Part shown: in pieces, positions 18,410 through 27,744 of the stretch | Position numbering within the stretch: the stretch's first letter is position 1 | How the letters are laid out: each line of letters begins with the position of its first letter | From: Acinetobacter shaoyimingii | GTDB lineage: Bacteria > Pseudomonadota > Gammaproteobacteria > Pseudomonadales > Moraxellaceae | DNA: 64,000 nucleotides | Reading direction: 5' to 3' | NCBI RefSeq assembly: GCF_011578045.1 | Contig: NZ_CP049801.1 | Coordinates: 1,736,001-1,800,000 of the forward strand | Position numbers and translations under genes: made by a program | Notes under the pieces: model-generated | What the model saw: only the letters and a program-made list of their open reading frames with translations | Told to the model about the DNA's origin: nothing | Databases searched by the model: none

Positions 18410-19117
18410 ATGAATCATCCTTATTCAGACAATGCTCAAATTCAAGTTGTCACTCACTTCTCTGAACTGATCAATACTCAATTTAAAGCGCAAGTGAATG
18501 CACTGTGTTGGCATCGAGATTTGAATGGAAATTTTGCAGAAATCGTTTTAAAACTTCAATTACAAGACAATATCACTGAGGTTTCTATTAAGGATCTTTT
18601 AGCATTAGATTTGACTGAACAAGGTCATATTGCCCGACAAACCATTATCCAAGATATAACGCTACTCAGTGATTATGGTGCTTCCCCATCACTCAATTTA
18701 ATCAAAAACTATGAACGAGATGACGAGTTAGATTTTATTTCTACCGATGTCTACTCTTATCATGTCGACCGTTCTCCCATTGCGACTGATACATTTCTAT
18801 GTACCTATTACGGCGCTGCAAGCGACATTATTGCCAATGATCAAGTAGAACAAAAGATTCAAATTCCAGAAATACGGGAAAAACTCAAAGCCGTACATGA
18901 TGATTTTCATAAAAAATTAGATGGTGACTTTGAAAGCTTTTTAGCAGAATATTATTTTGATTTGCACTATCAGCCAAAGCCACAGGCTAAACCTACAAAC
19001 TTAGGTATTGGACATCTTTGGCGGCTGGCAGTTGATCATCCGACACAACAAGTTTTGCCTTGTGTGCACCGTGCACCAGTAGAAAATAACGAGTTTCGAT
19101 TACTGCTCATTTGTTAA
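18410..19117 (+). CDS. Uncharacterised protein with an H-x-D...H pattern
   Basis: I do not recognise this 235-residue family with confidence. Visible features are H118-x-D120 in SYHVDRSPIATDTFLCTYYG and a C-terminal PCVHRAP with His220. This combination resembles the metal-binding triad of cupin/double-stranded beta-helix iron enzymes, and similar H-x-D plus LxTYxG sequences occur in uncharacterised metal-linked protein families. There is no signal peptide or membrane segment. It converges on the SMC operon, with 37 nt between stops and no clear terminator. Function is unassigned. Confidence 0.65.
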   Translation: MNHPYSDNAQIQVVTHFSELINTQFKAQVNALCWHRDLNGNFAEIVLKLQLQDNITEVSIKDLLALDLTEQGHIARQTIIQDITLLSDYGASPSLNLIKNYERDDELDFISTDVYSYHVDRSPIATDTFLCTYYGAASDIIANDQVEQKIQIPEIREKLKAVHDDFHKKLDGDFESFLAEYYFDLHYQPKPQAKPTNLGIGHLWRLAVDHPTQQVLPCVHRAPVENNEFRLLLIC

Positions 19118-19154
19118 TTCTCTTCTACGTAAAAACAATGCCAAATACTGGGAT

Positions 19155-19709
19155 TTAAATTTCAGAAGTTTCTGTCGTATCTAAATATAAAGGTTGAAGC
19201 TCATCAAAAAATTTTTCACCAATGGCAGACAAAATGTAGGATTCCGAACTGGTTTTTTCTAACAGAATATTACGCTCCACCAAAATATTTTTGATTTGTA
19301 CGTAGACATCATCCCCCATGCCTGCACGAGTCAACAATTCTGCTGTTTCTTGCATATTCCGAATACCTAAAATATCAGAACGCGACAAACCTACATTTAA
19401 ATGCTTGATCTTTTGTAAACTAAAATTATTGTTATTTAAATATTTACTAATCAAAAGCAATAAAATTTGTGCTTTCATCGCAATATCAGTTTTATTTTTT
19501 TCATCTTCAGTAATGTAGACATAGTCGCCTGAATGAATGAACTTAAAACCACTCATTTCATATTGTTTTTGGTAGGCTTCTAAATTATCCATAATTTCAG
19601 TAAAGAGTGGTTCTGGCACCAAAACATCATTATCAATTTTTTCACGATTAATAATTCGACCATTCATTAAGGTATTAAAAATTTGCTCACTGGTTTGTAA
19701 ATTAACCAT
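19155..19709 (-). CDS. MksE/JetB-like KITE subunit of an SMC complex
   Basis: At 184 residues, it is mostly helical with two winged-helix-like segments, the size and pattern of the KITE subunits MukE/MksE/JetB that dimerise and bind the kleisin. It starts with 8 nt overlapping the end of the kleisin-like gene, so translation is coupled. It is the last gene of the four-gene operon. Assignment rests on operon position, size and the LLTRAGMGDD... helix-turn pattern rather than on a single diagnostic motif. Confidence 0.75.
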   Translation of the reverse strand: MVNLQTSEQIFNTLMNGRIINREKIDNDVLVPEPLFTEIMDNLEAYQKQYEMSGFKFIHSGDYVYITEDEKNKTDIAMKAQILLLLISKYLNNNNFSLQKIKHLNVGLSRSDILGIRNMQETAELLTRAGMGDDVYVQIKNILVERNILLEKTSSESYILSAIGEKFFDELQPLYLDTTETSEI

Positions 19710-21078
19710 ATTTCACCTCATTTTTCTGCCAGGACAGCACTGAATATTCTAAATAATAGTGTTCATCTTCTACCCGTCCCCTTAAATTTCCCCCTTTAAA
19801 ATGGCTACGTAAAAGTGGAAGAAGCATTTCTAAACCAAAGAGAATATCTTTAAGTGAATAATCTGGAAAATGTTGTTTTAATTCATTGTGAATGAATAAA
19901 TAAACATCTTCCATATATTCGGGTAATGCCAATTCAGCAACAAAATTCATAATGGCCTTTTTTCGAGTTTCTTCTAATCGAATTGTTTTGGGCAAAGCCA
20001 CATGTTCAAGTATTTTGGTCTCACGATAAGGCTTTGAGTAAAGGCGTTCGAGATAATATTCAAATGAAAAACGATTATTTTCAGGTGCCAAATTCAGTTT
20101 AGCTTGATATTTTTTCTTATGATCTGCCAAACCATCTAGTACGGTTAAATGATCAAAAAAAGCAGCATCTGGTTTCAACTTAATATTTTTAAAACCACCA
20201 TGACGTAAGGGTTCTAATGCTTGCATTAGATCGGCAAAGGCATTTTCAATGGCCAAATAACTTGATCGATCTTGCCCGATCTGATGTAGATAGCGGCTAA
20301 TCCGCTCAGAAATGTCTTGTATGTCTTTGTAATAAGAGGTAATTGCGGTGAGTCGATAACTCAGTTGATAAGACAACTCAATATCACACTGCCCTTCAAA
20401 AAAATCAATGATAGATGACACCGCTTCATGGAAAGATTGCACGGATAAAATCTGATCGGTCGAGGTAAAGTCTAAAAATGGTTTTACATTACGTAAAAAC
20501 AAATGATTCACTTGCGTATATAAATCTTGAATGGTGAGTTGACTTTCACCTATTTCGAAACGCCGATATTCTTCAGCAAAGCCTTCTAAACGACTATGCA
20601 ACACCATACAATTTTCTTGAACATTACTGTGAATTTCATTGAGTAAAAGTTTAAATCCAAGCACAATTTCCTGATATTGCTGGCTCCCCACTTCTGCATG
20701 TTGTATTGCATTTGCAAAATCTACAGTTCGTTTACGCATATCTTCAAATTGCGCATTCACCAACTGTCTTGTACGTTTGGTATCTAAAAAACTCAGTATG
20801 TCCAAAACCGTTTTATTAATCACCAATTGCCCTGTCGATGGAAAATCAGCAAAAATATGATTATCAATCAGTGATTCTAGGCTTAAAAGCTGGATGAGAT
20901 TTGCTTTGCTCAAATCCAATTTGGCTTGTGCACGAATATGTCGTTCAAAAAAATCAATATACAGGGTCTTAGGGAACTCACCCCCTGAATGATGTTCATT
21001 GATATAGTCTATAAATCGAAGAAAATGGCTTTTTTCATCAATAATTGCCTTTAAAATCAGGTCACGATTGAACTTCAT
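19702..21078 (-). CDS. MksF/JetA-like kleisin subunit
   Basis: The 458-residue protein is predicted almost entirely helical and highly charged, with long heptad stretches (about 90-300). A compact C-terminal domain (about 350-458; LPEYMEDVYLFIHNELKQHF) is suited to contact an SMC head. This matches MukF/MksF/JetA kleisins, which bridge the two SMC heads. It overlaps the SMC gene by 17 nt upstream and the KITE gene by 8 nt downstream. No catalytic motif is present. Confidence 0.75.
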   Translation of the reverse strand: MKFNRDLILKAIIDEKSHFLRFIDYINEHHSGGEFPKTLYIDFFERHIRAQAKLDLSKANLIQLLSLESLIDNHIFADFPSTGQLVINKTVLDILSFLDTKRTRQLVNAQFEDMRKRTVDFANAIQHAEVGSQQYQEIVLGFKLLLNEIHSNVQENCMVLHSRLEGFAEEYRRFEIGESQLTIQDLYTQVNHLFLRNVKPFLDFTSTDQILSVQSFHEAVSSIIDFFEGQCDIELSYQLSYRLTAITSYYKDIQDISERISRYLHQIGQDRSSYLAIENAFADLMQALEPLRHGGFKNIKLKPDAAFFDHLTVLDGLADHKKKYQAKLNLAPENNRFSFEYYLERLYSKPYRETKILEHVALPKTIRLEETRKKAIMNFVAELALPEYMEDVYLFIHNELKQHFPDYSLKDILFGLEMLLPLLRSHFKGGNLRGRVEDEHYYLEYSVLSWQKNEVKYG

Positions 21079-23968
21079 GTATCCCCCAATGGTTTACATG
21101 ATGCGGCATAATATTCCACTGGCACTCAGGTTCCATGAAGTGCTTTGCAACATTCTGATTGATATAGATATAACGACCCACTTCAGAGACCAAATACGCT
21201 GTGAGTTCAGGAGTTGCACAGAAAATAGAAAAACCATATTCCCCAATTTGTTGAATGGTCGAAGCTGTATTTTCAGCATCTAAAGCTGAAATTTCATCGA
21301 CAATAATCGGGATACGTACCGATGACCCAATTAATTTAATTTCATTGAGTAATACAGAGAGAACAAATGAAGTAATGGTCGTGGTGGTTCCACCAGATTG
21401 AGACTTCATTACTTCTTGACCATCAATTTTATAGCGATATTGAATGGACTGAATCAAGTTGGCCATTTTCAAACGACCTTTTTCTTGATGCTTGTTAAAG
21501 AATGCAATCAGTGACAAATAGAATGATTCTTCAGCCAGTGTTTCACCTGAAATATTATATTTGTCCAGTGTATTCTTCAATGCATCAAAATCTGAAACCG
21601 TTTCTAGATGTAATCGAATTTCCGTTAAATTGGAAATCTGATGTTGATTCAACTTTTTATTGATCATCGCAACCACACGATGCAGCTGATCTTGTGCTTC
21701 GTTGATTTCATGGATTTGCGAACGTATTTCTTCATTATGTCCCAACACAGCGTGATTAAATTGCTGTTGTTCAAGGTCTAAATTGGCAAATACATTTTTA
21801 TAAATTTCGACGCTGTGCTCTAATTCATCTAAACGGATGTGTACACGATTTAAATCCAAATCGGCTGTAGGGACTTCATTAGAAAATTGCGTAAACTTAA
21901 ACACATAGTCATTGTATTGCTTTTGCAATTTTCGAGCTTGATCTGTGAGGTGCTGTGCTTGTTCAAGGAGCTCATCTACAGATCCGTGATCTATTTTAAA
22001 AAGTTCTGCATCAAAACGTGTTGATGGCAAGACATCAAACATATTCGCAGCATTTTCAAGTGAATGCTTAATACGTTTAAATTTGTCTTGCTGGTCATTA
22101 AGCTGATCCAAAATTGACTGACAATTGCCTTGCTGTGTTTTCAAATCATCAAATTGAATGTTTAAAATTTGAAATTGTTCATCTAACTTTAGCTTTTGTT
22201 CATTTAAAACTTCAATTTCAGCACTGTATTCTTTAAAACGCTCTTTATGACTTTGCAAAGCATCCAGTAATCCTATATCTGTTTGGTTCAGTTCAATGCT
22301 TTCAGTTAACTTTTGTTCATTGGCATTGTGTAATTCTGGATTATTTGCATCACGAATCAGCTGTTCAAGTTCTTTCACTTCAATCTCTAAATCTTGCGAT
22401 TGAACATGTAATTGTTGATGCTGATTTTCAAGTTGTACAATCAGTTGTTCAGGTTGATAGTGATGAAATAAAATTTGCGTAGGATGTTGCTTAAAATCAA
22501 GATGCGATGTATTGAGTTGAAATAGCTGGGTAAACGACTCAATACTCTTTTTTTCTTCAACTGAAATCACTTGGCTGATTTTTACCAAAGCTGGATTTAA
22601 GTTATACAAAATTTGAAGACTATGTTCACTGATTTGATTAATCAATAAGTCTTTATCTTGCTGGTTTTTAAGTGTTTGAATGTCTTGATTCAGTTGTTCG
22701 AGTTTTTGCTGATGCGCTAATAATTGTTTTCTTTTGCTTTGAAATGCCGTTTCTGCTTTAGTGAAATCACGTAGAAGATCACGTTTTTCGATGAGTTCTT
22801 GTGTATCGACATGCAATGCGTGTTTAATTTCATGAATAGTCATTGAAGGTGGATATTCACATTGTACTTTTCCAGCCTGTTCTATTTTTTTATTGATGTT
22901 GTTGAGGTCTTTTTCCCGAAGTTCAATCTGTGAGTGACATTCTGTTCGTTGCGTTTTGACTTGTTCAATTTGGGATTTGAGCTCACGAAGAGTTTTATTC
23001 AAGTCATTTAATGTTTGCTGATTTTCTGTTTGTACAGGCAATAAGGTATTGATCTTTTGATCGACATATTGATGAATACGATGACTCTGCAAAGAATAGT
23101 CATTGGTTGCTTGGTTTAAACCATGAAATTCATGAGCAAGCTGATTAAAGCGCTCTAAATTATTCTGTTTTAATTTTAAATTTTCACTTTGTTTGTTGAG
23201 TTGTAAATATTTTTGATAGGTTTCATCCAAATCATGATCGAGCTTTTCTTCTTGTCGTCCACGTTGCATTTCAATTAAAGCAGCAATGGCTGAAGGCAAA
23301 ACTTCTGAGACATTACTCGACATTGAAAATGCGAGATTATAAATTTTTCTAAATGCGTTAATCGAATCTGTAGTGTTGTCTTTTAAAGGCACAATACAAT
23401 ATTGCGCTTCTGGACTACCTAAGCGTGCAAAAATCATTTGGCGAAGTTTTGAGGCTTCATGAATGATCAGGCCACGATTTTTTTGGGTAAATTTGGTCAG
23501 TTGTTCTGTACCTAGTTGTTCAGAGAAATCCTCTTCCTCCATATTCCAAAACAGTTGACGCACTTGCTCATAAGGCAAAGGAATAAATGCACGATGATAG
23601 GCAAAACTTTGATTTTTTTCACTGCTGGCAGCACGGTACAACACCATCGTGAACGTACCACTTGGGTTTTCGACTTCTAAGGCAATATACGATTTAATGG
23701 TCGGAAAATAAAAGCGAAATGATTGTTCTGCATCATAGGGACCATCCTTCCCTTCAAAACCAAATTTATTGAAACAATGTCGAAAATTGGTTTCTGGGAA
23801 AAGGAGCAATTTGGTTGCTGCTAAACTTGCCGTTTTACCGTTGTTATTGCGTCCAAACATCGCCAAATGCTGATCTAAGAGTAATTCGGAATAGGCATGT
23901 TTAGCCGAGTTGACAAAAACTAAGCGTTTAAGTGTGAACTGTAATAGAGCCAAACTTTCATTGGTCAT
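21062..23968 (-). CDS. SMC-like ATPase (MksB/JetC type)
   Basis: The protein has 968 residues. Walker A is GRNNNGKT (residues 39-46), and two long coiled-coil arms (about 230-560 and 590-800) are separated by a short hinge-like break. The ABC signature SQSGGTTTT lies near 850 and Walker B VDEISALD near 885, so both half-ATPase sites are intact. This is the plan of MukB/MksB/JetC condensins, which extrude DNA loops. It is somewhat shorter than typical JetC. It overlaps the Toprim gene (11 nt) and the kleisin gene (17 nt), indicating strictly coupled expression of the complex. Confidence 0.88.
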   Translation of the reverse strand: MTNESLALLQFTLKRLVFVNSAKHAYSELLLDQHLAMFGRNNNGKTASLAATKLLLFPETNFRHCFNKFGFEGKDGPYDAEQSFRFYFPTIKSYIALEVENPSGTFTMVLYRAASSEKNQSFAYHRAFIPLPYEQVRQLFWNMEEEDFSEQLGTEQLTKFTQKNRGLIIHEASKLRQMIFARLGSPEAQYCIVPLKDNTTDSINAFRKIYNLAFSMSSNVSEVLPSAIAALIEMQRGRQEEKLDHDLDETYQKYLQLNKQSENLKLKQNNLERFNQLAHEFHGLNQATNDYSLQSHRIHQYVDQKINTLLPVQTENQQTLNDLNKTLRELKSQIEQVKTQRTECHSQIELREKDLNNINKKIEQAGKVQCEYPPSMTIHEIKHALHVDTQELIEKRDLLRDFTKAETAFQSKRKQLLAHQQKLEQLNQDIQTLKNQQDKDLLINQISEHSLQILYNLNPALVKISQVISVEEKKSIESFTQLFQLNTSHLDFKQHPTQILFHHYQPEQLIVQLENQHQQLHVQSQDLEIEVKELEQLIRDANNPELHNANEQKLTESIELNQTDIGLLDALQSHKERFKEYSAEIEVLNEQKLKLDEQFQILNIQFDDLKTQQGNCQSILDQLNDQQDKFKRIKHSLENAANMFDVLPSTRFDAELFKIDHGSVDELLEQAQHLTDQARKLQKQYNDYVFKFTQFSNEVPTADLDLNRVHIRLDELEHSVEIYKNVFANLDLEQQQFNHAVLGHNEEIRSQIHEINEAQDQLHRVVAMINKKLNQHQISNLTEIRLHLETVSDFDALKNTLDKYNISGETLAEESFYLSLIAFFNKHQEKGRLKMANLIQSIQYRYKIDGQEVMKSQSGGTTTTITSFVLSVLLNEIKLIGSSVRIPIIVDEISALDAENTASTIQQIGEYGFSIFCATPELTAYLVSEVGRYIYINQNVAKHFMEPECQWNIMPHHVNHWGIHEVQS

Positions 23969-24764
23969 TTAAAAAACTCTCTTGTTCAAGACGGCATTTA
24001 GAATTTCGAATCATTTCAATAAAAGGATTGAGGAATGCGGGTGCATGTAAAGAAAACTGTGCCAATTTATCGAGTTCATCGGGCGTGCACGTTTGTACGA
24101 CGTTTGATAATCGCTGCTCGATATCATGTGGCTGTACAAAGGTCATGGGTTTTAAAGGCAATAAAGTCTTGATGTTTTTTGCTATTTTTAGACCACCTAA
24201 ATCACAATCGAAACATAAATACAGATGGTCATATTGATTCAAAAAATGCTGATGTAATGAATTGGGGATTTCATTACCCGTACCAAAAATAAAATCGATC
24301 GGTTGAGAACATGGCACGTCTGTATAATGCTGTAGAAAAGCATACATTTTTTCAATATTTAAAAAGATTTGACGATTTTCCAAAATAACGGCGATTCGTG
24401 ACAATGAAATCGGTGTTTGATATTGTCCGTCATGATCAAAAATTACCACCTGTGGATGATTTGGAATCTGTCGTATCAGAATAAATGAACCTTGGACTTT
24501 ATGCTGATGACTTAAATTCTGTCTCGCTGCACTGATGCGGTCATGTCCCATATCAGCAATCAGCTTATCAATTTCTTGTTTAATGGTAGGATGGATATAG
24601 CAAATCCGATATCGATCCCCCTTGATTTTAATCCCTCGAATATCAGCAGCTTCAACTCGATGTTGAATATTCAGTTGTGAAACCAATTCTTTAAAACGAA
24701 TGAGATGAATAGGCTGATTTTGTTCAATAGCCCACATCATTTTTTTTAAAGTAGAAAGATTCAA
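23958..24764 (-). CDS. Short Toprim-domain protein (MksG/JetD-like nuclease candidate)
   Basis: The protein is 268 residues from a TTG at 24762-24764 with GGGG 6 nt upstream. The first in-frame ATG (24738-24740) has no ribosome-binding site. The Toprim acidic residues are present: Glu129 in VILENRQIF, and Asp186 and Asp188 in CFDCDLGGLKIAKNI. JetD/MksG, the topoisomerase-VI-like subunit that cleaves plasmid DNA in Wadjet systems, carries the same motifs but is usually well over 350 residues. Here the N-terminal arm is short. It is the first gene of the operon, whereas mksG/jetD is normally last. Nuclease activity is inferred. Confidence 0.75.
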   Translation of the reverse strand: MNLSTLKKMMWAIEQNQPIHLIRFKELVSQLNIQHRVEAADIRGIKIKGDRYRICYIHPTIKQEIDKLIADMGHDRISAARQNLSHQHKVQGSFILIRQIPNHPQVVIFDHDGQYQTPISLSRIAVILENRQIFLNIEKMYAFLQHYTDVPCSQPIDFIFGTGNEIPNSLHQHFLNQYDHLYLCFDCDLGGLKIAKNIKTLLPLKPMTFVQPHDIEQRLSNVVQTCTPDELDKLAQFSLHAPAFLNPFIEMIRNSKCRLEQESFLNDQ

Positions 24765-24835
24765 ACATTTCCCCTGAATAATTTTTATTGGTGTTTTTGA
24801 AATAAATACTTATTCGATAAGATTAAGATGTAAAA

Positions 24836-24863
24836 ATTACACTTTTAAACAATTGGGAGTCAA
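24836..24863 (-). promoter_or_regulatory. Probable sigma-70 promoter of the SMC operon
   Basis: On the minus strand TTGACT (24858-24863) and TGTAAT (24836-24841) are separated by 16 nt. The predicted leader to the TTG start is about 65 nt. It is the best -35/-10 pair in the 297-nt gap upstream of the operon. Confidence 0.5.
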
Positions 24864-25007
24864 TAAAATTTTAGACAAAAAATAAAGAATGACGACCGTA
24901 TATGTCGCATATTTGCATTTGTATGTATTGATAGAAGAGTCATCGTCATTTGAAAAAATGGATATTTCAGATATAAGATCTATTGATTATTGATTTTCTG
25001 CAAAGCA

Positions 25008-25040
25008 AAAAAGGCGTGATAAGAAAATCCCTATCACGCC
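25008..25040 (-). terminator. Terminator of the SnoaL-like gene
   Basis: The minus strand reads GGCGTGATA, a 10-nt loop, TATCACGCC and then TTTTTTG. The 9-bp stem is perfect, 21 nt after the stop. Confidence 0.85.
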
Positions 25041-25061
25041 ATGAAACTTAAATATTATAAA

Positions 25062-25940
25062 TTACTGATTTACAGGCTTGGTAAAAAATGCATCATAAGG
25101 GATAGAATCTACAGGCACATCATTGATCTGTATGATCATTCCCTCTTTCATTATAAAGTTCAGAATCACATAACTGGTTTGTACTTCAGGATCCCAACTT
25201 CGATTCATTCGGATGTATTCTTTAACAAAAACTTCATTTTCCGAGGCCGCAATACTGTCTATTTCCAATTTGTATTTATCACCTGAGACGTTAGACAATA
25301 AACGACTGCGGAAATCGACATAACCTTCCCAGTTTTGATAATATCCGGCTAAAAAACTGCTTCCAGGGACGGTAAAGACTAAATCTGGTGTGGCTAATTT
25401 ACTCATTGAATTTAAATCATTTTTCCAGAAGTAATGATAGAACGCTTCAACATGATCGAAGTTTTTCGAAACTTTATCTTCCGATTGATCGGTATTGATG
25501 GTGACAACGGATTTTTCGATACTTTTAGGCGCTTTGAATGCTGCACCAGGTGTCCAAAAAGCATCATATATATCTGGATCCATGGGAATGGTCCACGCTT
25601 CAGAAATCAAATTATCTTTGAGTCTATATTCCATAATTAACCGTAAAGTCCACATTTCAGCAGGATTCGATTTACGATTCATGATGATTTGTTCGCGTGT
25701 GTAAATCACATCATCATTGATTGCAACTGTGGGTACAGAAACAGAAAATTCACCACCCCCATAGGAAGCAATATTGCCTAAAAATTTCTTAAAGCCTTCT
25801 TTACCCCAGTATTCACCAGCGTTTAAGCCCTGACCAGGCACATGCATAATAAAATCATCAGTCACATACTGTAAAATCTCTTCTGCATTGCCTCGACTAA
25901 AAGCTGCGTAAAATTCGGTAATTAACGTTTTATTTTCCAT
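25062..25940 (-). CDS. Tandem SnoaL/NTF2-like domain protein
   Basis: The 292 residues contain two NTF2-like cone-fold units, about 1-130 (ITEFYAAFSRGNAEEILQYV) and about 160-290 (VEAFYHYFWKNDLNSMSKLA). SnoaL-like folds bind small hydrophobic molecules and include cyclases, hydrolases and isomerases. No dedicated active-site signature is evident. An AGAGAGAG ribosome-binding site precedes the ATG. A second NTF2-like gene lies upstream on the same strand, 174 nt away, and both lie opposite a divergent LysR gene that may control them. Confidence 0.8.
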   Translation of the reverse strand: MENKTLITEFYAAFSRGNAEEILQYVTDDFIMHVPGQGLNAGEYWGKEGFKKFLGNIASYGGGEFSVSVPTVAINDDVIYTREQIIMNRKSNPAEMWTLRLIMEYRLKDNLISEAWTIPMDPDIYDAFWTPGAAFKAPKSIEKSVVTINTDQSEDKVSKNFDHVEAFYHYFWKNDLNSMSKLATPDLVFTVPGSSFLAGYYQNWEGYVDFRSRLLSNVSGDKYKLEIDSIAASENEVFVKEYIRMNRSWDPEVQTSYVILNFIMKEGMIIQINDVPVDSIPYDAFFTKPVNQ

Positions 25941-26114
25941 GATATTTCTCTCTCTGCAATAAACAAGAAGTAGACCTGCATGAGATATATTTCACATGTA
26001 GATTTCTAGATTTAGCTATAAGTGTGAAATTGTTGATTTGTCTCATGAAGTTTTATGCGTCGTATTATTCAATACAGTGCATTGATGATGGAGGATCAAT
26101 AGTCTTTCTATAAA

Positions 26115-26528
26115 TCAGTTACTGACTTGGCTATTGTTTTGTGAAAACATATATTTATAAATTAACCATGTATCTTTGATTTTCTTGAGAACGAACATTT
26201 CTCTAAAATAATTTTTTGTGGTCTGTCCTGTCGCTAACTCTGTGACATTGGCTTGCTCTTCACAACGTACAATGGCGATATCTGCACTTACATCTGTTGA
26301 TCGAACCACAAGTTTCCCATCAATTTGAATACTGGAAAATGTTTGTTCATAAAATGGAACGATCAAAGCTGTACCTACAATGCTTGGCAATTGATCTGGG
26401 ATAATTTCTGCATCATCATGGTAAAGCGAGATAATACCGTCGATATTCTTTGCATTGAGGTATTCGCCGTATTGCATGATCACTTGCTCAGGACTCAAAT
26501 TTGCCGATGTTTGTACAATAGAAATCAT
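26115..26528 (-). CDS. SgcJ/EcaC-type NTF2-like protein
   Basis: The 137 residues form one NTF2-like domain (SPEQVIMQYGEYLNAKNIDGIISLYHDDAEIIP). This matches the SgcJ/EcaC group, often annotated as oxidoreductases although catalysis is poorly established. It is divergent from the LysR gene at 26695, with 166 nt between the starts, so LysR control is plausible. The segment between this gene and the tandem SnoaL gene has no clear terminator. Confidence 0.8.
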   Translation of the reverse strand: MISIVQTSANLSPEQVIMQYGEYLNAKNIDGIISLYHDDAEIIPDQLPSIVGTALIVPFYEQTFSSIQIDGKLVVRSTDVSADIAIVRCEEQANVTELATGQTTKNYFREMFVLKKIKDTWLIYKYMFSQNNSQVSN

Positions 26529-26694
26529 CTTCGCATCCTCTTTCTTGACTATCTTTTTATGGGTTGTTTTTATTTTGTTTGATTTATCTTTAAAACATAA
26601 GTAACAATTCTATTGTTTTACTTTCAAATAAAAATTGAAAATCAATGACAATTGTATAATCATAATTTCAAATCAACACATTTAATCAACAAAA

Positions 26695-27627
26695 ATGGAA
26701 ACACTCAGCAATATCGAATCATTTATCGCAACAGTAGAACACGGCAGCTTTTCTGCGGCTGCTCGAAAGTTAGGATTAAGCCCAGCAGCAGTCAGTCGCA
26801 ACATTGCTCAATTAGAAAAGAAATATGCAGTACGGCTATTTGACCGCAACACGCGAAATTTAACACTTACTCCTTTAGGTCAAGAGTTTTACAGCGAAAT
26901 CAATGCGGGTTATCAAATGCTGGATCAAGCATTTGAAAATATCAATATGAAAAATTCTGTGCCCAAAGGCACCTTGAAAATCAGTATGTCTAAAGGTTTT
27001 GGGAAAGACTACATCATCCCTGCTTTGTCTGGTTTTTTAGAAAAATATCCTGAAATTATTCCAGATTTTAGTTTTGAAAACCGTCAGGTCGATTTAATCA
27101 AAGAAGGTTTTGATGCTGCAATTGGAGCTGGTATAGAGCTGAATAACACCTTAATTGCACGACCGCTTATCCCGATGCATATCATTGCTGTGGCCAGCCC
27201 CGATTTCCTTAAAGATAAAGCTCCGATTCAACATCCTAGTGAATTGGAACATATTGATAACATTGTGATGCGCTCGATACACAGTGGCAAAATACGCAAA
27301 TGGTTACTGGCAAAATCAAGTGATGAGATCTTTGAGGTGAATCAATCTGCCAAAATCATCCTTGATGATACTCAATCGATCTGTGAAGCAGCAGTGAGAG
27401 GCTTTGGTATTGCCCTATTGGCAACGCATGATGTTGCTTATTATTTAGATCGAAAAGAATTGGTTCGTGTGCTTCCAGAATGGTATGGCGATATGGGCTA
27501 TGGCAATATTTATTATTCTTCACAAAAAAATATGCCTTTAAAACTCAGAGTTTTTATTGATTATATTATTGATTACTTTAAAGAAAATAAATATTTTGAA
27601 AAATTATCGCATTATAATTATGTGTGA
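26695..27627 (+). CDS. LysR-family transcriptional regulator
   Basis: The 310 residues have an N-terminal winged helix (FIATVEHGSFSAAARKLGLS, res 9-28) and the LysR effector domain from about 90, close to the CrgA/DmlR-like subgroup. The ATG at 26695 gives a standard N-terminus, although no strong ribosome-binding site precedes it. Its position divergent from the NTF2-like gene suggests control of that gene and possibly of the stress or quinone-related genes beyond. The inducer is unknown. Confidence 0.88.
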   Translation: METLSNIESFIATVEHGSFSAAARKLGLSPAAVSRNIAQLEKKYAVRLFDRNTRNLTLTPLGQEFYSEINAGYQMLDQAFENINMKNSVPKGTLKISMSKGFGKDYIIPALSGFLEKYPEIIPDFSFENRQVDLIKEGFDAAIGAGIELNNTLIARPLIPMHIIAVASPDFLKDKAPIQHPSELEHIDNIVMRSIHSGKIRKWLLAKSSDEIFEVNQSAKIILDDTQSICEAAVRGFGIALLATHDVAYYLDRKELVRVLPEWYGDMGYGNIYYSSQKNMPLKLRVFIDYIIDYFKENKYFEKLSHYNYV

Positions 27628-27702
27628 TTTATTCATCTTTGATGTCTAAGGTATTTGTTAGGATTTTTTCTAAAATCATTAACTTATATGTTATTTAAAA
27701 AT

Positions 27703-27729
27703 CCTAGATAAAATTCGATTTTATCTAGG
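27703..27729. terminator. Bidirectional terminator between LysR and the sugar dehydrogenase-like gene
   Basis: A perfect 12-bp stem CCTAGATAAAAT/ATTTTATCTAGG with loop TCG lies in the 117-nt gap between convergent stops. Confidence 0.7.
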
Positions 27730-27744
27730 AAATGTTGTGCAGAA

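Noticed and set aside
24880..24920. GACGACCG as a possible second ACGR hairpin (guanidine-II)
   Set aside because: No flanking complementary arms and no second hairpin. It lies upstream of the SMC operon, on the opposite strand.
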